64,000 nucleotides of DNA from Nanohaloarchaea archaeon SW_7_43_1 (GTDB lineage: Archaea; Nanohalarchaeota; Nanosalinia; Nanosalinales; Nanosalinaceae): the NCBI GenBank assembly GCA_003009795.1, contig PXPE01000001.1, forward strand, positions 570,739 through 634,738, given 5' to 3'. The notes beneath the pieces were generated by a model, which made no database searches, had not been told where the DNA came from, and saw nothing but the letters and a program-made list of their open reading frames with translations. Below, piece by piece: positions 48,613 to 57,233 of the stretch. The position numbers and the translations under genes are program-made. Every line of letters starts with the position of its first letter. Within the stretch, counting starts at the first letter, position 1.

Positions 48613-51362
48613 CAGAAGAATTCTCACCAAACCAGGAGCAACAGGAACTGATTGAAAGTATGGACGGTATCTACAAGGTCGATGCAGGAGCAGGAACAGG
48701 CAAGACCTTCACAATCACCCGACGATATGCACACATATTAGAACAGGAAGATGTCGAACCAGAGGACATCCTGCTTCTGACGTTCACCGACAACGCTGCC
48801 GATGAGATGAAGGAGAGGATTATCAACCACTGCAGTTACGACATGAAAGCTCTGCGGGAAGCTCCGATATCCACCTTTCATAGCTTGGCTAAGAAGATAA
48901 TTATAGAGAACGGATTTGAAGCACCAAAATATCTGGGAATCGATGACCACGTAACTAGCTCAACCAGATTACTTGAAAACGAGGTTCTAGAAAAACAGGA
49001 GTTCCGACAGTTTATAAACAGCTTCATAGAGAGAAATCCTCAGTACAACAAAATTTATCGAGTTCTCTACGACTACGAAGAGCTTCTCAGCCTGATCAAA
49101 TCTCTCGCAGCAAAAGGAATCGTACCTACAGAAGAAGGCTGGTATCGTAATTCGGAAAAATATCTGGATGGAGACTTTGATAAGTTCCAAGAAGTTTTCG
49201 AGGAAATGAATGAACCAGGAGAAGGTTCTAGAGGACCTACACAGTCAGACTTCCTGAATAAAGCTGGAGGGATTTTCAGAGACAAGTGTCTGCCAGAGGA
49301 TGCACCTGGCTACAGCGAGGTAAAGGAATCAAAGCAGATCGGCTCGGGGTACGCTGAAGAAGCTTTTCAGCAAAACCGGGAAGAGCTGAAGCATTTCATA
49401 CATGACATCTACTTCGAGTATCTGAAGTACTGTCTCTCCCAGAACTACCTTAACTTCAACTTCCTCCTAGTGTTTGCCTACGCTCTTCTCTGTGAAGACG
49501 ACGAGCTAAGGCAAGAGCTCAGCTTCAACTATTCTATGATCGATGAGTTCCAGGATACCAACGAGATCCAGTTCAAGGTCGCAATGCTTCTCTCAGAAGG
49601 CAACATCGCAGTAGTAGGAGACTGGAAACAGAGCATCTACAGCTTCCAATACGCCAATGTTGACAACATACGAGAATTCAGAGAGCGGCTCCAGAAGTAT
49701 AAGAAGGAGCTCAACCAGGAGCAGGAACGGATAAACTACCCAGTAGATGATGTGGAAAGAATAGATCTGAAAAAGAACTACAGATCCACACAGGAAATAC
49801 TTGACTTCTCCGAAGATAGTCTAACGCTGCCAGGAAAAGACGGTGAAGAAGTAGAAGAAAAAGATATAGTTTCTCTAGGAACCAATAAAGAAGAATTCAA
49901 TACTTCGATAACCAAGCTGAAGTCAGAGAACGAGCTAGAAGTAATCCTGCACAAGATCCAAGAGATAATTGGAAATCCTGACTACAGTCTGGAGGAAGAA
50001 GATCGCCCGCCCGAATACGATGATATCGCTATCCTTACACGTAATCGGAACTTTGGCCTCGAACTACAGGAAAAAGCCGAGGAATACGGCATACCTGTTG
50101 CATATGAAGGAGGAGTAGAACTCTTCAAGACAAAGCCAGCGATTATACTTCTAGCCTGGCTACGAGTACTCAACTACAGGGAATCCAAGAAAGGCTGGGC
50201 AGTAATACTCGAGGAAGCAGGCTACAAATTGGCAGAAACAGAACACATACTCGAAAAAGAAGAGTATCCGGAGGAAATGATGAAGTTCAGATCGGAGCTG
50301 GATAAGCTGGACGATGTTTCATCTGTATCAAGGAAAGTATTCTCCAGATACGGAATCGAAAACGGATTCTCCAATAAAGTCATACAGGTTCTTCAAGACA
50401 CGCTTGACTCCAGCTACAAGAACCTCGGAGATCTAATCAGGTTCATAGAAGAATGCATCGAAGAAGGAGAAACTTACGAAGTAGATGATTCCAAACCGGA
50501 GGCAGTAACAGTACAGACCATCCACTCAGCCAAAGGCCTGGAATACCCAATAGTATTTATCTCAGATATAAACCGTAGACATTTTCCATCTAACCAAGGC
50601 AGCAGCTCAAGGATAATCTATGAAGATCCGGTAGGACTGCGACAGAAGAAGATCTACTCAGAGGAAAAAAGTTATCTCTACGACAACTGGAAAGCCAGCC
50701 TGGTCTCAAAGGTACTTACAGGAGACTATGATGAGGAGCGCCGACTCATGTATGTGGCGATGACCAGAGCCGAACAATACCTCTTCTTTACAGCAGAAAA
50801 CAACAACGAAAGCCCATTCTTCGAACACCTTAACCTTGAAACAAAGAAATTAACTCCCGAACTAGAAAAGACGGAGTTCCGAAGTGGGAAAGGAAAAGAA
50901 CTGGAAGTAGATGAACTAGAGGAAAAAGCCTCGGTTAAGCGTTCAGTACACGCAGTAATGGAACTAGACGAAACCACTGGAGGCAGAGGACCAGAGTTTG
51001 GTACCAAGGTACACGAGTTTGCGGAGAAGTATGCTAATGGAGAAGATGTTGAACCCGATGAAGAAATAAAAGAAGATACCGAGAATGTGATTGAATTCAT
51101 CGATTCGCTTGATGGCGAGCTACGGACAGAGGTCCCGATTAAGATTCCTGTTGGAGAGGATGGTAGGAAAGTGGTTTATCACGGAGTCATCGATCTTCTA
51201 CATATTAAAGATAATAAAGTAGAGATAATCGACTGGAAAACAGATCTAACAAAAGTGAATAATGAAGAGTACCAGAAGCAGCTAAAGATCTATGAGAAAG
51301 GTATAAATGAAATATTTGATGAGAAAGAAGTAGAGAAAGGAATTTTCTACAGTGCCCAGTAG
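48609..51362 (+). CDS. AddA/UvrD-like helicase with C-terminal nuclease
   Basis: 917 residues. Superfamily 1 helicase motifs in order: Walker A GAGTGKTFT (near 25), YSMIDEFQDTN (near 305), VVGDWKQSIYSFQYAN, VQTIHSAKGLEYPIVFI (near 640), RLMYVAMTRAEQYL (near 715). The C-terminal 130 residues are PD-(D/E)XK: GTKVHEFAEK, GVIDLLHIKDNKVEIIDWKTD. A typical AddA architecture. With the AddB-like protein it would unwind and degrade DNA ends, for repair or against phage DNA. Linked to MNT/HEPN by overlap. Confidence 0.9.
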   Translation: MTEEFSPNQEQQELIESMDGIYKVDAGAGTGKTFTITRRYAHILEQEDVEPEDILLLTFTDNAADEMKERIINHCSYDMKALREAPISTFHSLAKKIIIENGFEAPKYLGIDDHVTSSTRLLENEVLEKQEFRQFINSFIERNPQYNKIYRVLYDYEELLSLIKSLAAKGIVPTEEGWYRNSEKYLDGDFDKFQEVFEEMNEPGEGSRGPTQSDFLNKAGGIFRDKCLPEDAPGYSEVKESKQIGSGYAEEAFQQNREELKHFIHDIYFEYLKYCLSQNYLNFNFLLVFAYALLCEDDELRQELSFNYSMIDEFQDTNEIQFKVAMLLSEGNIAVVGDWKQSIYSFQYANVDNIREFRERLQKYKKELNQEQERINYPVDDVERIDLKKNYRSTQEILDFSEDSLTLPGKDGEEVEEKDIVSLGTNKEEFNTSITKLKSENELEVILHKIQEIIGNPDYSLEEEDRPPEYDDIAILTRNRNFGLELQEKAEEYGIPVAYEGGVELFKTKPAIILLAWLRVLNYRESKKGWAVILEEAGYKLAETEHILEKEEYPEEMMKFRSELDKLDDVSSVSRKVFSRYGIENGFSNKVIQVLQDTLDSSYKNLGDLIRFIEECIEEGETYEVDDSKPEAVTVQTIHSAKGLEYPIVFISDINRRHFPSNQGSSSRIIYEDPVGLRQKKIYSEEKSYLYDNWKASLVSKVLTGDYDEERRLMYVAMTRAEQYLFFTAENNNESPFFEHLNLETKKLTPELEKTEFRSGKGKELEVDELEEKASVKRSVHAVMELDETTGGRGPEFGTKVHEFAEKYANGEDVEPDEEIKEDTENVIEFIDSLDGELRTEVPIKIPVGEDGRKVVYHGVIDLLHIKDNKVEIIDWKTDLTKVNNEEYQKQLKIYEKGINEIFDEKEVEKGIFYSAQ

Positions 51363-51410
51363 GCAAAATACCAAGTAATTTTATGATATTTCTTTAATTA
51401 AAGTTTCTCT

Positions 51411-53213
51411 GTGCCAGCTCAAGAGACAGCTAATAACTCCAGTGATGAAGAATCAGAGGATTTTCTAGTAGATGCTCCTATCGACTTTGACTATGATATC
51501 AATTCGAAGTTGAATACGGAACGATCTAAGGCCAGACCAAAAAAGCATTTTCTGGCTATAGAAAGCGCTAGAATGTCAGTTGCACATGCACATCAGGAAT
51601 TAAAAGCAGTAGAACACATTCGAAATAGAGTAAAACTTCTTGATCACCAGTTAGATGCCGCCCACAGTGCCCTTTTCAGAATGAATGGTGGAGCACTATT
51701 TGCAGATGAGGTAGGTTTGGGGAAAACTATTGAAATCGGGATGGTCCTAAAAGAAATGGATTTCAGGAACACACATGATTCATTTCTAGTACTAACCCCT
51801 GCTCAGCTAGCTAACCAATGGAGAAGAGAGTTGAATGAAAAATTTGGACTAGGCTTCGTGTCTAACTACGATGATGGATTTGAAAACTTCAGAAATCATG
51901 ATAAGATTGTAGCTAGTGTTGATACTGCGAAATCGGGTATGGCCATGGAAGAGGTACTTAGCAGAACATGGGATGCAGTAATTCTGGATGAAGCTCACTA
52001 CGTACGAAACGATGATACGGACAGATATGATTTATTGGATGCATTAGATTATGAATATGCTTTCTTTGCAACAGCAACCCCTCTTCAAAACGATATAACT
52101 GATCTCTACAATATCATTGACTTAATCCGACCAGGAGTATTTGGAAGCTACGAAGAGTTTGAAAGCAAATACATAACTGAGGACGGAAGCATAAAGAATG
52201 GCGAACAGTTCAGAAATCAACTGAATAAAGTAATGATCAGAAATAGAAGAGCTGAAACAGACATAGACTTCACAAATAGAGATATCAGCACAAGAACATT
52301 CAAGCCTTCTGAAAAAGAGAAAGAACTTTACGAAAAAGTTAGCAGTTTGGTAAGATCGACATACTCCACAAAAAGAGGTCGGCACTTGGTACTTCTAACG
52401 CTTCAGAAAGAGGTCGTCAGCAGCCCATCAGCATTGTTGGGTACTGTAGAGAAAAGATTAGATAAGGAAGACGAAGAATTAGATGAATCGGAGAGAAAGA
52501 AACTTCTGGAGATTGAGAAAATAGCAAGCAGTATGGACGAAACGACTAAACAGAAATATCTGAAGATAGTGCTTGAAAATGTACAGGAAAACATCGAAAA
52601 AGGCCGTGCAATAGTATTCACAGAGTTTAGAAACACGCAGAATGAGATTGTAGAAGTAGTTCGGGAAATGGATAGCCCAGTACATACAGTCAATGGCGAC
52701 TACAGCAGCAAAGAAAAGGATATGATAATCCAAGAGTTTGAGGAAGAAGGAGGTATTTTGGTTACTACAGATGCTATCAGCGAAGGTAGAAATATCCAAT
52801 TCTGCAATGTTCTGATTAACTACGATCTTCCTTGGAATCCTATGAAAGTAGAACAAAGAATAGGTAGAGTTGATAGGATAAGACAGGATAGAGAGGTTTA
52901 TGTCTTTAATTTAGCTCTTGAGGAAACGATAGAAGAACATGTATTGAACAAGTTATACAGCAAGATTAATCTATTCCAACAATCTGTAGGCGATCTTAAG
53001 GAGATTCTGTCCGGTATGGAGAGTTCAGGTAAAGAATTTAAGAATGAGGTATTTACAAGGCTTGTTGATGCAGATGATGAGAGAGAACTAGAAAATAACT
53101 TTGAGGAGATGGCGGTTTCGCTTCAACATAAAAGTGAAGCGGTCGAAAAACTTGAAGACTTCAATAAAGACGTGTTTGAAGGATTTGAGTTTGGAGGCGA
53201 TAAAGATGAGTGA
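51411..53213 (+). CDS. SNF2-family DNA translocase
   Basis: 600 residues from GTG 51411. Helicase motifs: ADEVGLGKTIEIGMVLKEM (I), VILDEAHYVRN (II), FFATATPLQND (III), and the second lobe IVFTEFRNTQNEIV, GGILVTTDAISEGRNIQFCN, VEQRIGRVDRIRQDREV (VI). Close to RapA/HepA-like SNF2 proteins, which occur in several anti-phage systems. It overlaps the zinc-rich protein downstream by 8 nt, so they form a unit. Confidence 0.9.
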   Translation: MPAQETANNSSDEESEDFLVDAPIDFDYDINSKLNTERSKARPKKHFLAIESARMSVAHAHQELKAVEHIRNRVKLLDHQLDAAHSALFRMNGGALFADEVGLGKTIEIGMVLKEMDFRNTHDSFLVLTPAQLANQWRRELNEKFGLGFVSNYDDGFENFRNHDKIVASVDTAKSGMAMEEVLSRTWDAVILDEAHYVRNDDTDRYDLLDALDYEYAFFATATPLQNDITDLYNIIDLIRPGVFGSYEEFESKYITEDGSIKNGEQFRNQLNKVMIRNRRAETDIDFTNRDISTRTFKPSEKEKELYEKVSSLVRSTYSTKRGRHLVLLTLQKEVVSSPSALLGTVEKRLDKEDEELDESERKKLLEIEKIASSMDETTKQKYLKIVLENVQENIEKGRAIVFTEFRNTQNEIVEVVREMDSPVHTVNGDYSSKEKDMIIQEFEEEGGILVTTDAISEGRNIQFCNVLINYDLPWNPMKVEQRIGRVDRIRQDREVYVFNLALEETIEEHVLNKLYSKINLFQQSVGDLKEILSGMESSGKEFKNEVFTRLVDADDERELENNFEEMAVSLQHKSEAVEKLEDFNKDVFEGFEFGGDKDE

Positions 53214-55239
53214 GGAGACTGACCTCTCCGTTCTAAATACGGTTAATATAAAGAGATTTACAGAGTCCTTTCTAAGAGATTTTACCTCGCAGATAAATAA
53301 GAAATCAAGATCAGAATGGAAAGTTGAACTTGGTGAAGAACTGCAAGAGCGATTTAATCAGGAAAGCATGAATTTGATATTTAGTTCAGCCGATAAAGAA
53401 CTTGGACGTAAACAAACACTAGCAGCTCCCGGAACTAGGTTCTTCCAACAGATGTTGGATATAACACAGGGAAGTTTCACATCCAATCATATTGAATTGG
53501 AGTCGGGAGATTTACAGTTACATAAACCAGAAATACTAGAAGAGGCATCACATTTACCTGAAGTCAATTATAACGTGTCTATAGGAGAATTTGAATCAGA
53601 AACAGAGAAAAAGGCTTTAGTCTTTCATTTTAAAGGCGATATCCAGACTAAAGCATCCTTCCATAGGGAGAGGATGCAAACTGTGACAATAGATCCGGAG
53701 ACAGGTGAGCACATCCCTCATCTATCAGAAAGACTGCTTTCACACCTCCCAAAACTGGCAAACTCCAAGAAAGAACACAGAGAACCAGATATTCCTAAAG
53801 ACAAAATAAGAAGTGCTCACGAAAAAGCCGAAGACGGAATTATCGATAAAATAAGACCTTCGGTTATCGCAGCTCAAGAAGAGGCTTCAATATCGGCAGA
53901 GAAAAGAATGGGAGAAATATCTGAGAAGTACAAACAGAGACGGAAAGAACTCGATAAACAGGTCAAAGAAAAAGAAGAGGAAATCAATAAATGGCAGGAA
54001 AAATACAGGAGAGCAAGAAAAGATAGCACAAAACGGAAATATACCAAGAATAGGAGAGAGGCCGAAGAAGAGCTTGAATCTCTCAAAGAGGAGGTCAAAG
54101 AAAAGAAAGAAAAGCTAGGGAAGGAAGAGCAGGTAAAAATAGATGAAGTCGTGGATAAAAACTCTGTCGATGTTGAAATAGATTTACTTGGCTTTACAGA
54201 GATATCCTATGAGACAGGTAAGCTAAACTTAGTAATAAATGATCAAGATTTTGATACACACAGAAAAGTATCTTATATACCAGCAACAGACTCTTTTCAC
54301 GGCCTAAACTGTGATTTATGTGAAAAGGATATTTTGGATGGTGCAATACCCTTAATATCAGAATGCGAAGACATAGTTTGTGATTCTTGCTCCAAAAAAT
54401 GCAGGGACTGTGGAAAAACCATCTGCTCAGAACATAAATCTTCATTCAAAAGCTGTCATATTTGTTCAGAAGACATCTGCCCAAACTGCATAACCGAATG
54501 TAGCAACTGCGGTGAAGTAGCGTGCGAAAGTCACAGAGCAGATTGCTCTGTCAATACCAACCCTGCCTGTCTATTCTGCGGCGAAGAATGTAATCAATGC
54601 ACCAAGTTCACATGCGATGACCACCTAACGGTAGGAGAAATAACGGAGGAACTCTACTGTAGCCAGCACATAGAAGATTGTGAGAAGTGTGGAATGTCGA
54701 TGTCCTCTAGAAGATCACACAGCTGTATCCACTGCGGTGACGCACTCTGTGACAAACACAGGGAAAACTGCCACGAGTGTGAAGAATCAATATGCCAGAA
54801 ACACGCCTATTCTTGTAAAGACTGTACAGAGGACAAAATATTCTGCAAAGATCACGGAGTGAACTGTATAGTCTGTAATGAAAAGCTATGTGAAGAACAT
54901 AGAGAAAAAGCAGGTCTGAAAGAAGGATTCACATGTGAAGAGCATATTCAACCGTGCGAAATCTGTAAAATACCATACGAAACAATTTCTCTGGAAAACC
55001 ATCGCTGCCCTGCATGTACGGACTTCAAACCATCAGACAACGTAGATGTGAGTGAAGAGATCCGGAATGTATTAGACGAACATTCCAAAGCCAAAGTCGG
55101 CCTAAACAGCAAACTATGTGTAGTATATGTTCCTAAGCGGCTCAGAAGGGGAAAGATAATAGTATTGAATCGAAAATCTGGAGAGAAAATACGAAAAGGC
55201 AAAATTGGACTGATGAACAAACTAACAGGAGGACCATAG
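53206..55239 (+). CDS. Coiled-coil and multi-zinc-finger protein
   Basis: 677 residues from ATG 53206. Residues 1-210 form a domain of unknown fold. A long Lys/Glu coiled coil covers about 225-320. Then from about 365 to 615 there is an array of about ten C-x2-C or C-x-x-C/H pairs (CDLCEKDI, CDSCSKKCRDC, CHICSEDICPNC and so on), like tandem B-box/RING-type fingers. The last 70 residues are basic. It could be a DNA- or protein-recognition hub that links the SNF2 motor and the Mrr nuclease. I recognise no named family for the whole protein. Confidence 0.75.
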   Translation: MSEETDLSVLNTVNIKRFTESFLRDFTSQINKKSRSEWKVELGEELQERFNQESMNLIFSSADKELGRKQTLAAPGTRFFQQMLDITQGSFTSNHIELESGDLQLHKPEILEEASHLPEVNYNVSIGEFESETEKKALVFHFKGDIQTKASFHRERMQTVTIDPETGEHIPHLSERLLSHLPKLANSKKEHREPDIPKDKIRSAHEKAEDGIIDKIRPSVIAAQEEASISAEKRMGEISEKYKQRRKELDKQVKEKEEEINKWQEKYRRARKDSTKRKYTKNRREAEEELESLKEEVKEKKEKLGKEEQVKIDEVVDKNSVDVEIDLLGFTEISYETGKLNLVINDQDFDTHRKVSYIPATDSFHGLNCDLCEKDILDGAIPLISECEDIVCDSCSKKCRDCGKTICSEHKSSFKSCHICSEDICPNCITECSNCGEVACESHRADCSVNTNPACLFCGEECNQCTKFTCDDHLTVGEITEELYCSQHIEDCEKCGMSMSSRRSHSCIHCGDALCDKHRENCHECEESICQKHAYSCKDCTEDKIFCKDHGVNCIVCNEKLCEEHREKAGLKEGFTCEEHIQPCEICKIPYETISLENHRCPACTDFKPSDNVDVSEEIRNVLDEHSKAKVGLNSKLCVVYVPKRLRRGKIIVLNRKSGEKIRKGKIGLMNKLTGGP

Positions 55240-55242
55240 AAG

Positions 55243-55851
55243 ATGACCTCACTAGCTAGAAGAATCATTGAATGGGAAGACGAAGGTAAACAACTATCAG
55301 AATTAGAAGATGAAATATCAGATGAATTAGAAGATAATGTTCCTAAAAAAAGGATTAGGAAAGTTCTTGCTCAGGAAAAGACCAGAGCAGATACATTAAG
55401 GAAAATCGGGGCCAAAGAGGAAAGATCGGCTCGCTACATAGATATACATGATATTGACAACCTTACCGGTCTACAGTTTGAGAAAATACTGGCTCTTATA
55501 CTATCAAAGGTAGAGGGCGATACCGAAGTCACACAGGGATCAGGAGACCAAGGCGTGGACATAATCTGGCACAAAAAAGAAGGCACAGTAGTAATTCAGG
55601 CTAAGGCCTACAAGCCCGGAAACAAAGCTACCAATAGCGCGGTTCAGCAGGTAAATACAGGTTCTAAGAACCATCAACAAAACTTTAATGTGGTCGAGGA
55701 AGCCGTGATTACAACATCTAACTTCACGGAAAGCGCCAGAGAAGCAGCTGAGTTCTCAAATGTCACATTATACAACAGAGAAGATGTCAAAAAATGGTTA
55801 GACGAGCAAAAAATAGGGCTTGGCGAGTTTGGAAAAGTGATTGAGGAATAG
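55243..55851 (+). CDS. Mrr-like restriction endonuclease
   Basis: 202 residues. N-terminal helical charged part (1-70), then a Mrr_cat PD-(D/E)XK domain: LTGLQFEKILALIL, GSGDQGVDIIW (Asp), VVIQAKAYKPG (Q-x-K), NSAVQQVNTGSKNHQ and AVITTSNFTESAREAA. Mrr enzymes cut modified or foreign DNA. It follows the zinc-finger gene by 3 nt, so SNF2, zinc protein and Mrr are one operon. Confidence 0.88.
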   Translation: MTSLARRIIEWEDEGKQLSELEDEISDELEDNVPKKRIRKVLAQEKTRADTLRKIGAKEERSARYIDIHDIDNLTGLQFEKILALILSKVEGDTEVTQGSGDQGVDIIWHKKEGTVVIQAKAYKPGNKATNSAVQQVNTGSKNHQQNFNVVEEAVITTSNFTESAREAAEFSNVTLYNREDVKKWLDEQKIGLGEFGKVIEE

Positions 55852-56038
55852 AAATGAGGCAGAGGACCCGATATCCCGGTCTTCCGCTTCCAGATTGTGT
55901 TCTTCTGCTACTAGTTTCCGGGCTATTTCCTGTCTCTCATTATCCCTATTGACCAGGTTTGTTAGACGGGCAGTCAGTGGTTGGAACTCTTGCATCGTCT
56001 ATTATCAGATTTCCAGAATCTGCCATATATTTGACACT

Positions 56039-57148
56039 CTACTCTGCTTTTTCTTGTAGGTCGTCTTTGACAAGTCTATATAGTTCGGCTGTTTTCTGTG
56101 CTGCCCATTCTTGAAGTTCATTGCTCTCCTTAAATTGCTCTATTGTGGCATCTTTCTTGATGTAGAATTTGGCGTGTACTCCGCTTTCTTTGGTAAAGAT
56201 ACTATCTATATCCAGTTTTTCCTTGATTTCTGTGAACCTGTTCTCTTGAAAATACTCCAGTAGCTCTTCGTTGTGGTCTGAATCGTTCTTTTTCTCAAAG
56301 TCCATCCTCATCTGTAGATATTTTTCTCCGTCTTCTGTGCCGAAGTACCACTCTAAGTGATGGTGGTTTGGAACATTGGAGAAACGAACTTGTCTGTATC
56401 GATTGCCTCTCGTGTAGTCTGCTTCGTCTTCTATCAGTTCATCGAATTTTTTCTGTATCTCGTCAAATACTCTGCCTCGGTCAGGGTATCTTCTCTCACT
56501 GCTTTTCTTCGTTGACTGTGTGTTTTTCTTTACTTCTGTTCCTACAAGGTTGGGCACTACTATGGTGTTTCCGTCATGTTGGTAGTATTCAAGTTCTACG
56601 CCGTAGAGATCGAACATACTGTTCGCCATAAGGTATCTGATTCGTGTTTTTAGTTTTTCTTTAATTTCATCCATAACGATGGCATAGGAGAAGTTTCCAT
56701 CCTCCAGGTTTTCGAATACATTTTCTTTAAACTCTTCGTATTCATCTTCTTCGAGTTCTAATTCGGATTCTGCCCATTCTTGGAAGCTGTCATAGTTTTT
56801 AATTGCTGCGTCTAGGTTGTTGATGAACTGGTTAGGATGTTGATTCTCCCAAAGTGCTGCTCCGTAGTCAAATGCTTGAGCAATTACTTCTCTCTTAGTG
56901 GTGTTGGAGTCAAGTTTTGTTTCGAGTATATAGACTCCTCCATTTTGGTCGAATGCTAATGCGTCAAGAAAACCAGTTTCTACACTAAATTCTCTGGCGG
57001 CTATCGAGATTTCAAGCTCGTTATTTATCTGGTAAAGTGGTATGGCTTCAGGATTGTTTTCGATGTATTCTTGCATTTCAGCCTCGTCCTCATAATTTGT
57101 TTGCCCTACTATTTCATTACCTTCTTCATCAGAAACAATTAATGTCAT
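56039..57148 (-). CDS. PD-(D/E)XK nuclease-like protein with DUF4268-type C-terminus
   Basis: 369 residues. The N-terminal part has GFLDALAFDQNGGVYILETKLDSN (D...ExK nuclease core, near residue 58-82) and QAFDYGAALWENQ. The C-terminal half (215-365) resembles the DUF4268 type found attached to nucleases. It is divergent from the type IIG gene, across 85 bp, so the two may be regulated together. 55852-56038 before it shows no convincing gene. Confidence 0.75.
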   Translation of the reverse strand: MTLIVSDEEGNEIVGQTNYEDEAEMQEYIENNPEAIPLYQINNELEISIAAREFSVETGFLDALAFDQNGGVYILETKLDSNTTKREVIAQAFDYGAALWENQHPNQFINNLDAAIKNYDSFQEWAESELELEEDEYEEFKENVFENLEDGNFSYAIVMDEIKEKLKTRIRYLMANSMFDLYGVELEYYQHDGNTIVVPNLVGTEVKKNTQSTKKSSERRYPDRGRVFDEIQKKFDELIEDEADYTRGNRYRQVRFSNVPNHHHLEWYFGTEDGEKYLQMRMDFEKKNDSDHNEELLEYFQENRFTEIKEKLDIDSIFTKESGVHAKFYIKKDATIEQFKESNELQEWAAQKTAELYRLVKDDLQEKAE

Positions 57149-57233
57149 AGAATCTTATCATCTAACTAACATTATAGGAACTAACTGACATAAAAGTGCC
57201 GTCAGAATGTTAATTTAGGATCGGTTATCAAAT

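Noticed and set aside
55946-56026. 26-codon frame MADSGNLIIDDARVPTTDC after a TATA-like element, and an overlapping 65-codon minus frame
   Set aside because: Possibly a broken small gene, but no intact frame, no zinc pattern and no overlap with neighbours.
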